From Bdellovibrionales bacterium (lineage in GTDB: Bacteria > Bdellovibrionota > Bdellovibrionia > Bdellovibrionales > UBA1609): DNA of 36,470 nt. Shown here one piece after another: positions 15,660 to 23,848 of this stretch (its first letter is position 1; each line of letters starts with the position of its first letter). The notes beneath the pieces are model-generated. The model saw only the letters and a list, made by a program, of their open reading frames with translations. It did no database searches and was not told the DNA's origin. The stretch lies in assembly GCA_020850475.1 (NCBI GenBank), contig JADZEO010000058.1:1-36470 (forward strand), written 5' to 3'. A program made the position numbers and the translations under genes.

Positions 15660-16601
15660 TTAGGGCTTAGCTGAGGTGGAAGAAAATTCCACCCAGCGAT
15701 TGCGGCCTTGCTCCTTAGCTTGATAAAGGGCGTGGTCGGCGCTGCGGACCAGGGTTCGGGCATCAATACTGTTTTCGCCACCTGTCAGCGCGTAGCCCAA
15801 ACTGATCGTCAAGCGAATTTGACTCCGCTCACTGGCAAAAACGTGGCTTTCGATGCGAGCCCGTAAGCGTTCGCAGAACACTTTTGCTCCGTCGCGATCC
15901 ACTTCGGTCAAGATCACTAAGAATTCATCGCCGCCGTAGCGAGCGGCCAAATCAGTTCCCCGGACATTCTGAGCCAGAATCTTACCCATTTCGCCCAGAA
16001 CAAAACTGCCAAACAAGTGGTCGTTTTGATCATTTACGGTTTTGAAGTGATCCATATCAATCATGACAGCCGCAACTTGGCGGCTGTACCGGCGCGCCCG
16101 CGCCAACTCAAAGTCAATTCGCTCATACATCGTGCGCATATTGTAGAGTCCCGTCAGATAATCGCGGTCCACCATTTCCTGTAACTTTTCGTTGGCCCGG
16201 CGTAACTGAACGTGAACTTCTTTGGTGCGCAAACAATTGCGAATTCTGGCGATGAGTTCCTCAAACCGAAAGGGCTTGCGAATGTAATCGTCGGCGCCAA
16301 TCTCAAGAGCCTCGCAGACGGTCCTGAGGTCGCTGCGGCCCGAAATAAAAATTACGCTCACGTAATTTTCGTTCTTCCGCAGCTGCGATAGCATGTCGAG
16401 CCCCGTCATGTGGGGCATATCGTGATCCGATAAAACCAGATCGGGTTGAAACTCGCCGATCTTGGCAAAGGCCTCGTGCGCTGAAGTCGCCACGGCCGTT
16501 TCAAATCCCGCCTGGATCAAAGCCTCGTTGACGACTTCGAGGACGGGTTGGTCGTCTTCGACGACGAGAATTTTCTTTTTAGATATTTTCGCGGGACTCA
16601 C
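15660..16601 (-). CDS. Receiver-GGDEF response regulator, active diguanylate cyclase
   Basis: A 313-residue cytoplasmic signalling protein that should make c-di-GMP from two GTP. The receiver domain (about 8-125) has the acidic pair VVEDD, phospho-acceptor Asp59 (LVLSDHDMP), Ser88 (FISG) and Lys109 (RKPF). A short coiled-coil linker (about 126-145) leads to the GGDEF domain with intact signature GGDEF at 223-227 and the inhibitory I-site RxxD (RGTD, 214-217), exactly 5 residues before it. Activity probably depends on phosphorylation by an unseen kinase and on product feedback. The start is the GTG at 16601; the ribosome binding site is weak and a promoter ends 6 bases upstream (see that entry). 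It converges with the 14516 gene and diverges from the FecR-like gene. Confidence 0.9.
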   Translation of the reverse strand: MSPAKISKKKILVVEDDQPVLEVVNEALIQAGFETAVATSAHEAFAKIGEFQPDLVLSDHDMPHMTGLDMLSQLRKNENYVSVIFISGRSDLRTVCEALEIGADDYIRKPFRFEELIARIRNCLRTKEVHVQLRRANEKLQEMVDRDYLTGLYNMRTMYERIDFELARARRYSRQVAAVMIDMDHFKTVNDQNDHLFGSFVLGEMGKILAQNVRGTDLAARYGGDEFLVILTEVDRDGAKVFCERLRARIESHVFASERSQIRLTISLGYALTGGENSIDARTLVRSADHALYQAKEQGRNRWVEFSSTSAKP

Positions 16602-16607
16602 TCTTTT

Positions 16608-16637
16608 ATTCTAGCCTTCTCACTCCCCGATTGGCAA
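16608..16637 (-). promoter_or_regulatory. Promoter giving a possibly leaderless GGDEF gene mRNA
   Basis: On the minus strand TTGCCA (16637-16632) and TAGAAT (16613-16608), both 5-of-6 matches, are 18 bases apart. Transcription would start about 6-8 bases later, at 16602-16600, that is, on the GTG start codon itself. Confidence 0.45.
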
Positions 16638-16714
16638 TGTGGCCTGCCCCGTCCTTAGGTCCAGTTTGAAAACGCTCAATCAGCTGAAAGTAAAAAAATT
16701 CCGAAGAGATAGGC

Positions 16715-19204
16715 GTGGATCGCAAACTTCTTATTGGGGCTCTCGCCCTCTTATTTATAGAGATCACCTTGCTCCTCGGAGACCTCGGCGTTCTCCCCTT
16801 TGATCCACTGCACCTGCGACCAACACCCGCGCTCACTCGCGAAATTGGGCGAGTCGTTAACGTGAACCAAAGCGTCCGCCGCAAAGTGCAGGGCTCGCTC
16901 ATTTGGGAGAACTCCACCGCCGATGATCAGCTCTACGCCTTTGATTCGATTCTCACCTTGACCAACAGCTCAGCAAAAGTGCAACTGCAAGGCGACGTTC
17001 AACTCCAGCTCAACGAAAACACTCTGGTGGTGCTGGAACCTCTCAGCCAAGATCGGCTCGATCATCTGCGACTTCGATTCACTCGAGGAACCTTGCGCTC
17101 ACGCGCCGGCCAGAAAAATCTCCAACTGGCCACGGGGGAATGGACCTTGGACGCCCAAGCTGGTTCCGAAATCAGCTTGCGCACGCTTGATGATGGAAAG
17201 CTGGAGTTAGAAGTCAGCGCCGGGCAAGTGGCCCTCAACCGAGGGGCAAAAGATCCTGCAGCCCAATCCTTTGCCTCCGGTGATAAGCTCACCCTAAGTG
17301 AAAACGCCGTACAGGAAGTACTCAGAGTATCACCCGATCTCAAGTGGCAAATGACGGGGGAATACTTGCGGATCTATTCTTATCAATTTCCAGCCTTCAT
17401 CCACTTGCGGTGGCAAGGCAGCGCGCAACAACTGCGCACCGTCACTCAGAGCGGCGACGTCTCCACTCTTAAGCTGACTGCCGAGCAAAGAGAGCTCACT
17501 CTCCCGCTCTCAACCGGGACCCACTACCTCAGTTTGCAAGATCAAACTCAGACGTCTTCGACCTTTCCGGTTTCGGTGTGGCCTGCTGAAGGCTTGCATT
17601 ACCTCTCCCCTCTTCCACGAGATCGCTTACCGCTGAGCCAAGATTACACTTTTTCGTGGTCCCCCTCGGATCAGGCCCGCAGCTATCGCCTGCAAATTGC
17701 GGCTAATGAAGATTTCAGCTCAGTGCTCAGTGAACAGCCCAGTGACGTCAATCAAGTTAATCTCAGCCTCCCGACTCCGGGAAGTCTTTACTGGCGCGTG
17801 GTGGGAGTCGATAGTGAAGGTTTTTTGATTCCTCCTCTGTACGCCCAGCAATTTTACGTCGTTGACCGTCCGCTGGCGGCGCCCAAGTTGAGGGCGCCAA
17901 GCTCACGGCTGCCCGCCTCGAAAAAGCAAAACACCGAAACCGCTCCGCCTCAAGTTGCACCTCCGCCCCCTGCTGCCCCCACCGTGCCACCGGCCGCGCC
18001 CACCGTGCCGCCCGGACAACCTGGTGCGCGCCTCAAGTGGCAAAAACTTTGGCAATGGCTCTTTCCCACCGCCCACGCCCAAACCGACATGGCCGATCAA
18101 GCGAAGGCCATTGCCCAAGAGGCGGCTAAATCCGCCAAGACCAAAGCGCGCTCGCAGTCACCGACCGCCAAGCAACAGGTGGTCTTCAGCTGGTATCCTG
18201 TTCCCGAAGCCGAGTACTACATCATAGAAATTTCGGCTACCCCCGATTTTGCTAAGCCCGTGGTGGCCGAAAAAATCTCGAAAGAAGAATTCGTGTGGTC
18301 CCAGTTTGAAAGGCGGCCTTACTATTGGCGAGTGGCCGCGGGCCAAGAAAACGGACGAATGGGCTTGTTCAGTGAGGCGTCCGAAGTTGATCTGGCCCGC
18401 TTAAGCGATACCAACTTGTCAGAGCTGGCCCCGGGGGTCAGTGTGGTGTCGACTCCTGCGCCACCGCCCAAGCCCGCGCCAACCACCCCACCGCCGCCGC
18501 CAACCCAGCAGCAGCTGGCAGACCCCAAACCGACTCCTTCACCGGCTCCGACTCCGGTGGCGATCGAGTCACCTCCCGTTCCGCTTCGCAAGGTGGAGCA
18601 AGAACATTCCTTTCGATTTGTATTTGCCCCAGAGAGTGCCCAACTCAAACACCAAAACAAGAATCAAGTCGAGGGGCAGCTCAATGGCTCCTCGCAGGTG
18701 ACCGTGGAAAGCGAAGTCAGCACTCCCCTTGAAGAAAAAGGGCGGCTGGTGTTTCATTTTCGTTTGAGCAGTTATGAATGGGAACCCCAAACACCGACCC
18801 AGGTGCCGCTCCAAGAAAGTCTCGCAAGCTGGAACTTGCGTTCGCGCTTCATGCACTTTCCGGCCCGGCGAAATTGGGGCTACGGAGTGGCGGTCCACCG
18901 CTCGGCGCTGCTCGAACGCGACGAACTAGAAACGGTTCGCTTTAAGGAACACCTCACTTATGGTGGCAGTCTCGCCTACCTGGGTTCACTGGGCGAGCGG
19001 AGTCAGTGGGAGGTGGGGTTGTGGTTGACCACCGGAGACTCCATCCTCGCCACACAACTTACCAACCATCTCGATTATCGCTATCCCGCCTGGGGGATTT
19101 TGGCGGTGATCGGCTTGGGAATCGATGGCATTCTTGAAACGGGTTCTAAAGACGTTAAAAACAGCGGCGGCACCGTCAGTGTACGCTTGGGTTTCGAGTG
19201 GTAG
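16715..19204 (+). CDS. FecR-domain envelope protein with Pro-rich linkers and barrel-like C-terminus
   Basis: An 829-residue envelope protein. One hydrophobic helix near the N-terminus (5-23) anchors it or acts as a signal. A FecR-like beta domain (about 50-200) follows, with VRRKVQGSLIWENSTADDQLYAFDSILT and a Ser/Gly-rich beta pattern. Next are two fibronectin-like units ending in SLYWRVVGVDSEG (about 360) and PYYWRVAAGQENG (about 535), separated by a Pro/Ala linker with a tandem PTVPPAA repeat (about 415-435) and an AHAQ sequence resembling a signal peptidase site at about 455. A second Pro-rich linker covers 575-625. The last 195 residues alternate polar and hydrophobic and end in LGFEW, as outer-membrane barrel strands do. 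This suggests an envelope-spanning protein, but the barrel is inferred. The start is GTG with a weak GAAGAGA site; it diverges from the GGDEF gene. Confidence 0.82.
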   Translation: MDRKLLIGALALLFIEITLLLGDLGVLPFDPLHLRPTPALTREIGRVVNVNQSVRRKVQGSLIWENSTADDQLYAFDSILTLTNSSAKVQLQGDVQLQLNENTLVVLEPLSQDRLDHLRLRFTRGTLRSRAGQKNLQLATGEWTLDAQAGSEISLRTLDDGKLELEVSAGQVALNRGAKDPAAQSFASGDKLTLSENAVQEVLRVSPDLKWQMTGEYLRIYSYQFPAFIHLRWQGSAQQLRTVTQSGDVSTLKLTAEQRELTLPLSTGTHYLSLQDQTQTSSTFPVSVWPAEGLHYLSPLPRDRLPLSQDYTFSWSPSDQARSYRLQIAANEDFSSVLSEQPSDVNQVNLSLPTPGSLYWRVVGVDSEGFLIPPLYAQQFYVVDRPLAAPKLRAPSSRLPASKKQNTETAPPQVAPPPPAAPTVPPAAPTVPPGQPGARLKWQKLWQWLFPTAHAQTDMADQAKAIAQEAAKSAKTKARSQSPTAKQQVVFSWYPVPEAEYYIIEISATPDFAKPVVAEKISKEEFVWSQFERRPYYWRVAAGQENGRMGLFSEASEVDLARLSDTNLSELAPGVSVVSTPAPPPKPAPTTPPPPPTQQQLADPKPTPSPAPTPVAIESPPVPLRKVEQEHSFRFVFAPESAQLKHQNKNQVEGQLNGSSQVTVESEVSTPLEEKGRLVFHFRLSSYEWEPQTPTQVPLQESLASWNLRSRFMHFPARRNWGYGVAVHRSALLERDELETVRFKEHLTYGGSLAYLGSLGERSQWEVGLWLTTGDSILATQLTNHLDYRYPAWGILAVIGLGIDGILETGSKDVKNSGGTVSVRLGFEW

Positions 19205-19216
19205 AGTTCAGAACTC
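19204..19216. terminator. Short hairpin between the convergent FecR-like and LCAD-like genes
   Basis: GAGTTC-A-GAACTC is a perfect 6-bp inverted repeat with a 1-base centre. It begins at the last base of the FecR-like stop codon and ends 6 bases before the LCAD-like gene's stop codon on the other strand. There is no T-run, so any termination would be weak. Confidence 0.25.
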
Positions 19217-19222
19217 GAAGAG

Positions 19223-20374
19223 TCAATCCTTACCCAACAATTCGCGGGCAATCAGCTCTTTCATAATTTCGTTGGCGCCACCATAGATTCGTTGCACGCG
19301 CGCATCCACGTACTGCCGAGATATTGGATACTCAGTCATGTAGCCGTAGCCGCCAAACAGCTGCAAGCAACGATCAGCAACTGAACTCTGCGTATCACTG
19401 ATCCAGTACTTGGCCATACTGACTTCGCCCATCAACTTCTCGCCGGCCAGGTGTCGCGGAATGAGGTCATCCAAAAACGAATACGCCAACTGCACTTGGG
19501 TCGCACACTCGGCCAAGGTAAAACGCGTGTGTTGTTGATTCGCCAAAGGTTGGCCGAACACCTGTCGCTCTTTGACATAATCCCGAGTCATCTGCACACA
19601 CGAGTCGGCAGCAGCGGCGGCCCCAATTGCTAAGACCAATCGTTCCTGCTGGAGATTCTCCATTAAATAACGCCAACCTTCACCCTCGGCACCCAAAAGA
19701 TTTTCCTTGGGAATCACACAGTCCTCAAAGGCCAACTCAGAAGTATCTTGAGCATGAAAGCCGATCTTCGGTAAATTGCGCCCCCGCCTAAATCCGGGAC
19801 GATCACTCTCAATCACAAACAAGCTGATACCTCGATGTGGCTTGGCTGGGTCAAAGGAAGTTCGCGCTGCCACCACAAAGAGATCGGCAATTTGCCCATT
19901 GCTAATGAACGTCTTAGTGCCATTCAAGATATACTGGTTGTTTTTGAGCTCCGCCTTGGTTCGCAAGGCTGCGAGATCAGAGCCAGCGTCCGGCTCGGTC
20001 ATTGCAATGGCCAAAATGTGCTCGCCCCTCACACAACCGGGGGCCCATTTGGCGAGCTGTGCTTGGTTGCAAAACTTTTCCAAGTAAGGAAAGACGATAT
20101 CACTATGGAGCGGGAAAAACACCCCGGGTACCGAGTGAAAGTAAAGTTCCTCGGCGACGATGGCCGCAAATCGAAAGTCAGCCTCAGCGCCGCCCCATTT
20201 TTCAGCTGCCGTTGGACACAAAAACCCTTGTGCTCCGGCGCGCTGGTAGATTTCCCTCGGCACCTGACCTTGCTTTTGCCACTCTTCATAGTGACCGAGA
20301 ATTTCGTCCTCAATAAAGCGACGAAAGGTTTCGCGAAAAGCCTCGTGACTCTCATCATACAATCGCCGCTTCAT
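19223..20374 (-). CDS. Acyl-CoA dehydrogenase of the long-chain (LCAD-like) type
   Basis: A 383-residue soluble flavoprotein that oxidises acyl-CoA to enoyl-CoA, a second dehydrogenase beside FadE. Typical motifs are AMTEPDAGSDLAALRT (about 124-139, flavin contact), GTKTFISNGQIADL, QERLVLAIGAA and the C-terminal LFGGYGYMTEYPISRQYVDARVQRIYGGANEIMKELIAREL. The last part and QQERL closely match mammalian LCAD from memory. There the catalytic Glu is the one in QERL, here Glu244, and not in the C-terminal YGG motif. Electrons would pass to ETF, whose genes are not in the window. The ATG at 20374 is chosen because it overlaps the end of the upstream fusion gene by 20 bp and has a purine-rich AGAGAAAGAG site; a longer frame adds 56 residues that overlap it entirely. 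Third gene of the beta-oxidation operon. Confidence 0.9.
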   Translation of the reverse strand: MKRRLYDESHEAFRETFRRFIEDEILGHYEEWQKQGQVPREIYQRAGAQGFLCPTAAEKWGGAEADFRFAAIVAEELYFHSVPGVFFPLHSDIVFPYLEKFCNQAQLAKWAPGCVRGEHILAIAMTEPDAGSDLAALRTKAELKNNQYILNGTKTFISNGQIADLFVVAARTSFDPAKPHRGISLFVIESDRPGFRRGRNLPKIGFHAQDTSELAFEDCVIPKENLLGAEGEGWRYLMENLQQERLVLAIGAAAAADSCVQMTRDYVKERQVFGQPLANQQHTRFTLAECATQVQLAYSFLDDLIPRHLAGEKLMGEVSMAKYWISDTQSSVADRCLQLFGGYGYMTEYPISRQYVDARVQRIYGGANEIMKELIARELLGKD

Positions 20375-22475
20375 GAAAACTCTTTCTCTTCCGCACCGAT
20401 TCCGGAAGTTTAAAGCTGTCTCCGTACTGGCGCGCCAAGCGATCACATTCAGCGCCAAAGGCCTCAATACCCAGAGAGTCGATGTAACTGAAAATTCCGC
20501 CGGTGTGAGGGGCAAAGCCCCAACCCAGTATGGATCCCACATCGCCCGCCACCGCCGAACGAATCACCCCTTCTTCCCAGGTTCGCACGGCTTCCACTGC
20601 TTGCGCGAGCAACAAACGTTTTTTGACCTCTTCAACACTTGGTTGTTGGGCCAAAGGTTTAAAGTGCTCTCTTAACTTCGGCCACAAACGTTTTTTGCCC
20701 TCGGCCGGATAATCATAAAAGCCTCCCCCTGATTTGCGCCCCAATCGGCCCAGCTTTTTTACCAAGAGCTCGGCGACTGCGGTTGCATCTGGCGCCAGAT
20801 CCTTTCCCGTGTCCTTTAGCGTGGCTAGTGAAATGTGATACACCAAATCCAAACTCACCTCATCGGCCACCGCGAGCGGGCCCACCGGCATCCCCGCCAT
20901 CTTACCCGCATTTTCGATCAACGCCGGCGCCACTCCCTCACGCAACAAAGTGCATCCTTGATTGACGTAGCTCTTAAACACTCGGCTGGTGAAAAAGGCT
21001 CGACCGTCGTTAACCACAATGGGAGTCTTCTTGAACTGCCGAACTAAATCCAAACAGCGGGCGATGGCTTCTGGTGAGGACTTTTCGCCGCGAATAATTT
21101 CGACCAATGGCATCTTGTCCACGGGTGAAAAAAAGTGCAGTCCAGCAAACTTTTCCGGTCGCTGACAGTACTCCGCCAAACTCGAAATCGGCAAGGTCGA
21201 GGTGTTGGAAAAAATAAACGCCGACGAGGGAAGGACCCGATCAACCGCCCCAATCACCTCAGCCTTAATTTTTCGATCTTCAATCACCGCTTCAACCACG
21301 GCTTCACACTCGGCAAAGGGTTGGTATTGATCCACAGGATGAATCAGCGCCAAGATCTTTTGCGCTTCCGCTTCCGTCATCTGTCCGCGCTGCACTCGAG
21401 TTTCGAGAAGACGTTGAGAGTAGCTTTTGCCTTTTTCGGCCGCCGCCAAGCTCATGTCTTTCAAAAAAACTTTGACCCCTGCCATCGCAGCGGAGTAGGC
21501 AATCCCTCCGCCCATCATCCCCGCCCCCAAAATTCCCAAACATCGAATCGGTTGGGCCTCAATGCCGGGCGGACGCTCAAGCCCCCCTGCTAAGGCATTC
21601 ACTCCTAAAAACAAGGTCCGCACCGTGTGGGCCGCCTCCGGCGAGCGCAAGCATTGTTCAAAATACCTTTCTTCAACCTGCAAACCCTGGTCGAGTGGCA
21701 ATTGCAGTCCTTCATAAACACAACTCATCACCGCCTCGACGGCCGGAAAATTTCCGTAAGTTTTTTTCCGCAAGTGAGCATTGCCAGCGGTAAAAGTCAT
21801 GTACACCGAGGGCGTTAAAACCCCTCCGCCGGGAATTTTAAACTTCTTGTCGTCCCACGGCTGGCGAATCTCTGCCTGGGCCAAGCAAAACGTCTCGGCC
21901 TTCTGCAGTAGTTCTTCGGGCGTCGCGGCTAGCGCGTCTACGAGTCCGGCCTCCAAGGCACGGCGGGGATCCAAGGTTTTTCCCTCGGCCAAAAGCGGCA
22001 ACGCCTTAATGATTCCGATCATCCGCGGCAAGCGTTGAGTGCCGCCAGCCCCTGGCAGCAATCCCAACTGGACTTCCGGCAGACCAATTCTGATTTTATC
22101 GTTGACCAAGGCAAGGCGATGGTTGCAGGCCAAACACAATTCATAGCCACCGCCCAAGGCAGAACCATTGATCGCAGCCACCACGGGTTTGGACCAAAGC
22201 TCAAGCTCTCTGAATGAGCGATTGAGGTCGCGCACCAAGGGTAAATTGCGCTGCACATCGGCCAAGGGCACCAGGGCCTTGAGATCAGCCCCTGCTAAGA
22301 AATCCTTGCGCGCACTGATAAAGATCGCGCCTTTTAACGAGGAATCTTGCGTCAGCTGCCGCACCAGTTTCTGGAAGGCTTCGATCGAATCTCGATTCCA
22401 AACATTGACCGGCTGACCCGCTTGATCGATGGTGACAATGGCGATGAAATTTTTATTTATATTGATCGTAAACAT
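20355..22475 (-). CDS. FadJ/FadB-type enoyl-CoA hydratase/3-hydroxyacyl-CoA dehydrogenase
   Basis: A 706-residue bifunctional enzyme for the second and third steps of beta-oxidation: hydration of enoyl-CoA, then NAD-dependent oxidation of 3-hydroxyacyl-CoA. The crotonase domain (1-190) keeps both catalytic glutamates, Glu112 (GGGYE) and Glu134 (GLPEVQLG). A linker leads to the dehydrogenase domain with NAD-binding GAGMMG at 317-322 and catalytic His447 (GLHFFSPVDKMP). The C-terminal dehydrogenase parts (about 490-690) include GRAFFTSRVF and LGRKSGGGFYDYP. The length fits FadJ (714). The gene order thiolase then fusion matches fadIJ of E. coli rather than fadBA, but this does not decide the subtype. 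The ATG has GGTGAGG 7 bases upstream, inside the end of the thiolase gene region; the gap to the thiolase stop is 8 bases, so translation is probably coupled. Confidence 0.93.
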   Translation of the reverse strand: MFTININKNFIAIVTIDQAGQPVNVWNRDSIEAFQKLVRQLTQDSSLKGAIFISARKDFLAGADLKALVPLADVQRNLPLVRDLNRSFRELELWSKPVVAAINGSALGGGYELCLACNHRLALVNDKIRIGLPEVQLGLLPGAGGTQRLPRMIGIIKALPLLAEGKTLDPRRALEAGLVDALAATPEELLQKAETFCLAQAEIRQPWDDKKFKIPGGGVLTPSVYMTFTAGNAHLRKKTYGNFPAVEAVMSCVYEGLQLPLDQGLQVEERYFEQCLRSPEAAHTVRTLFLGVNALAGGLERPPGIEAQPIRCLGILGAGMMGGGIAYSAAMAGVKVFLKDMSLAAAEKGKSYSQRLLETRVQRGQMTEAEAQKILALIHPVDQYQPFAECEAVVEAVIEDRKIKAEVIGAVDRVLPSSAFIFSNTSTLPISSLAEYCQRPEKFAGLHFFSPVDKMPLVEIIRGEKSSPEAIARCLDLVRQFKKTPIVVNDGRAFFTSRVFKSYVNQGCTLLREGVAPALIENAGKMAGMPVGPLAVADEVSLDLVYHISLATLKDTGKDLAPDATAVAELLVKKLGRLGRKSGGGFYDYPAEGKKRLWPKLREHFKPLAQQPSVEEVKKRLLLAQAVEAVRTWEEGVIRSAVAGDVGSILGWGFAPHTGGIFSYIDSLGIEAFGAECDRLARQYGDSFKLPESVRKRKSFHEAAIV

Positions 22476-22483
22476 GATTTACC

Positions 22484-23698
22484 TCACCCCACCCGCTCGA
22501 TGATGGTCGCAATCCCCATTCCGCCGCCAATACAAAGGGTCGCTAAGCCGCGGCGTTTTCCGGTTCGCTCCAGCTCATCAAGCAAGGTCATTAAAATGAT
22601 CGCGCCACTCGCCCCCAGAGGATGCCCCAGTGCGATGGCTCCACCGTTGACGTTGACCCGATCATGAGACACTTGTAGCTCTCGCATGTAATTCATCACC
22701 ACCGCTGCAAAAGCTTCGTTGACTTCAAACAAGTCAATGTCGGAAGCCTTGAGCCCAGCCTTGGCCAACACCTTTCGCGTGACCGGAACCGGCCCCGTGA
22801 GCATGATCGTCGGATCGGCAGCGGTTACCGCGCAAGCTCGAATGACGGCCCGAGGTTTGAGCCCCAATTTTTTGCCAGCCTCTTCGCTCCCGATAAGCAG
22901 AGCTGCGGCCCCATCAACGATGCCACTGGAGTTTCCGGCGGTATGGACGTGTTCAATCATTTCCAATTGCGGATATTTTTGTAGAGCTACGTAATCAAAA
23001 GCTCCCTCCTCACCCATCTGGGCAAAGGAAGGTTTGAGTTGGCCCAGCCCCTCAAGAGTCGTGTCGCCCCGCATGTGCTCATCGTGCTCGAGCAAAATCC
23101 TGCCGTTGAGATCTCGGAAAGAGACCATCGACTTGGCAAAACGCCTCTCCTCTTGAGCCCGCACCGCGCGCTGTTGCGAAGTCAGGGCAAACTGATCCAC
23201 CTGTTCGCGGGTAAATCCTTGCAGAGTCGCGATGAGGTCCGCAGAAATCCCTTGTGGAACAAAGTGGGTCTTAATTGCCAAACGCGGATCCGCTGCCCAG
23301 GCCCCACCGTCGGAGCCGATCGGGACATGGGACATGGACTCCACCCCACCGGCAATCAGTAAGGGTTCAATTCCTGCTGCAACTCGTGCCGCCGCTTGAT
23401 TGACAGCCTCAAGGCCTGATCCACAAAATCGATTGACGGTAACCCCGGCGACCGTCTCAGGCAATCCGGCTTCCATCGCCGCCGATTTGGCCACGTTAGC
23501 ACCCTGATCTCCAATCGCGGTCACACATCCCAAAATGACGTCTTCAATTTCATCGCCTTGCAAGCGGTTCCGTTGGCAAAGTTGAGTCAGAGTGGTGGCC
23601 GCCAACTCCACGGGCCGCACCGTGCTGAGCGCTCCTCCGGCTTTGCCCCGCCCTCGCGGTGTGCGAACTCCATCGAAGATCAGCGCGCTCAGTCCCAT
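22484..23698 (-). CDS. Acetyl-CoA acyltransferase (thiolase)
   Basis: A 404-residue thiolase for the last step of beta-oxidation, cleaving 3-ketoacyl-CoA with CoA to acetyl-CoA and a shortened acyl-CoA. The catalytic residues are all visible: nucleophile Cys92 (NRFCGSGLEA), His359 (NGGAIALGHPLGASGA) and the second Cys389 (LCIGGGMG). The VNEAFAA and HTAGNSSGIVDGAAAL signatures are also present. It is the first gene of the beta-oxidation operon: an ideal AGGAGG site sits 6 bases before the ATG at 23698. A longer frame to 23728 lacks support. It diverges from the CoA-transferase-like gene across 150 bp. No copy of the fadE operator palindrome is seen in that space, so regulation may differ. Whether its chain-length preference is FadA, FadI or AtoB-like cannot be told from motifs. 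Confidence 0.94.
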   Translation of the reverse strand: MGLSALIFDGVRTPRGRGKAGGALSTVRPVELAATTLTQLCQRNRLQGDEIEDVILGCVTAIGDQGANVAKSAAMEAGLPETVAGVTVNRFCGSGLEAVNQAAARVAAGIEPLLIAGGVESMSHVPIGSDGGAWAADPRLAIKTHFVPQGISADLIATLQGFTREQVDQFALTSQQRAVRAQEERRFAKSMVSFRDLNGRILLEHDEHMRGDTTLEGLGQLKPSFAQMGEEGAFDYVALQKYPQLEMIEHVHTAGNSSGIVDGAAALLIGSEEAGKKLGLKPRAVIRACAVTAADPTIMLTGPVPVTRKVLAKAGLKASDIDLFEVNEAFAAVVMNYMRELQVSHDRVNVNGGAIALGHPLGASGAIILMTLLDELERTGKRRGLATLCIGGGMGIATIIERVG

Positions 23699-23727
23699 GA
23701 ACAGCCTCCTTGGACAAATTGGAGTCA

Positions 23728-23733
23728 ATATTA
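23728..23733 (-). promoter_or_regulatory. Possible -10 element of the beta-oxidation operon
   Basis: TAATAT on the minus strand (23733-23728) lies 29 bases before the thiolase ATG, in an A/T-rich patch. No clear -35 element is seen 16-18 bases upstream, so an activator may be needed or this may be the wrong element. Confidence 0.3.
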
Positions 23734-23848
23734 TTTCGCTAAGATTTCAAGACGTCCAGGCGCATTCGCGAATCTGGACTCGCGGTCTGCGCGCGACCAG
23801 GTATGCTCATCATCAGGTTCTCAAGATTTTTGCGTGAGGTCGCAAAAC

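Noticed and set aside
20375-20542. 56-residue N-terminal extension of the LCAD-like gene
   Set aside because: It lies wholly within the fusion gene, and family alignment begins at the ATG at 20374.
23558-23848. 97-residue N-terminal extension of the CoA-transferase-like frame
   Set aside because: It overlaps the thiolase gene and promoter region, has no family match, and the GTG at 23849 has a good GAGG site.
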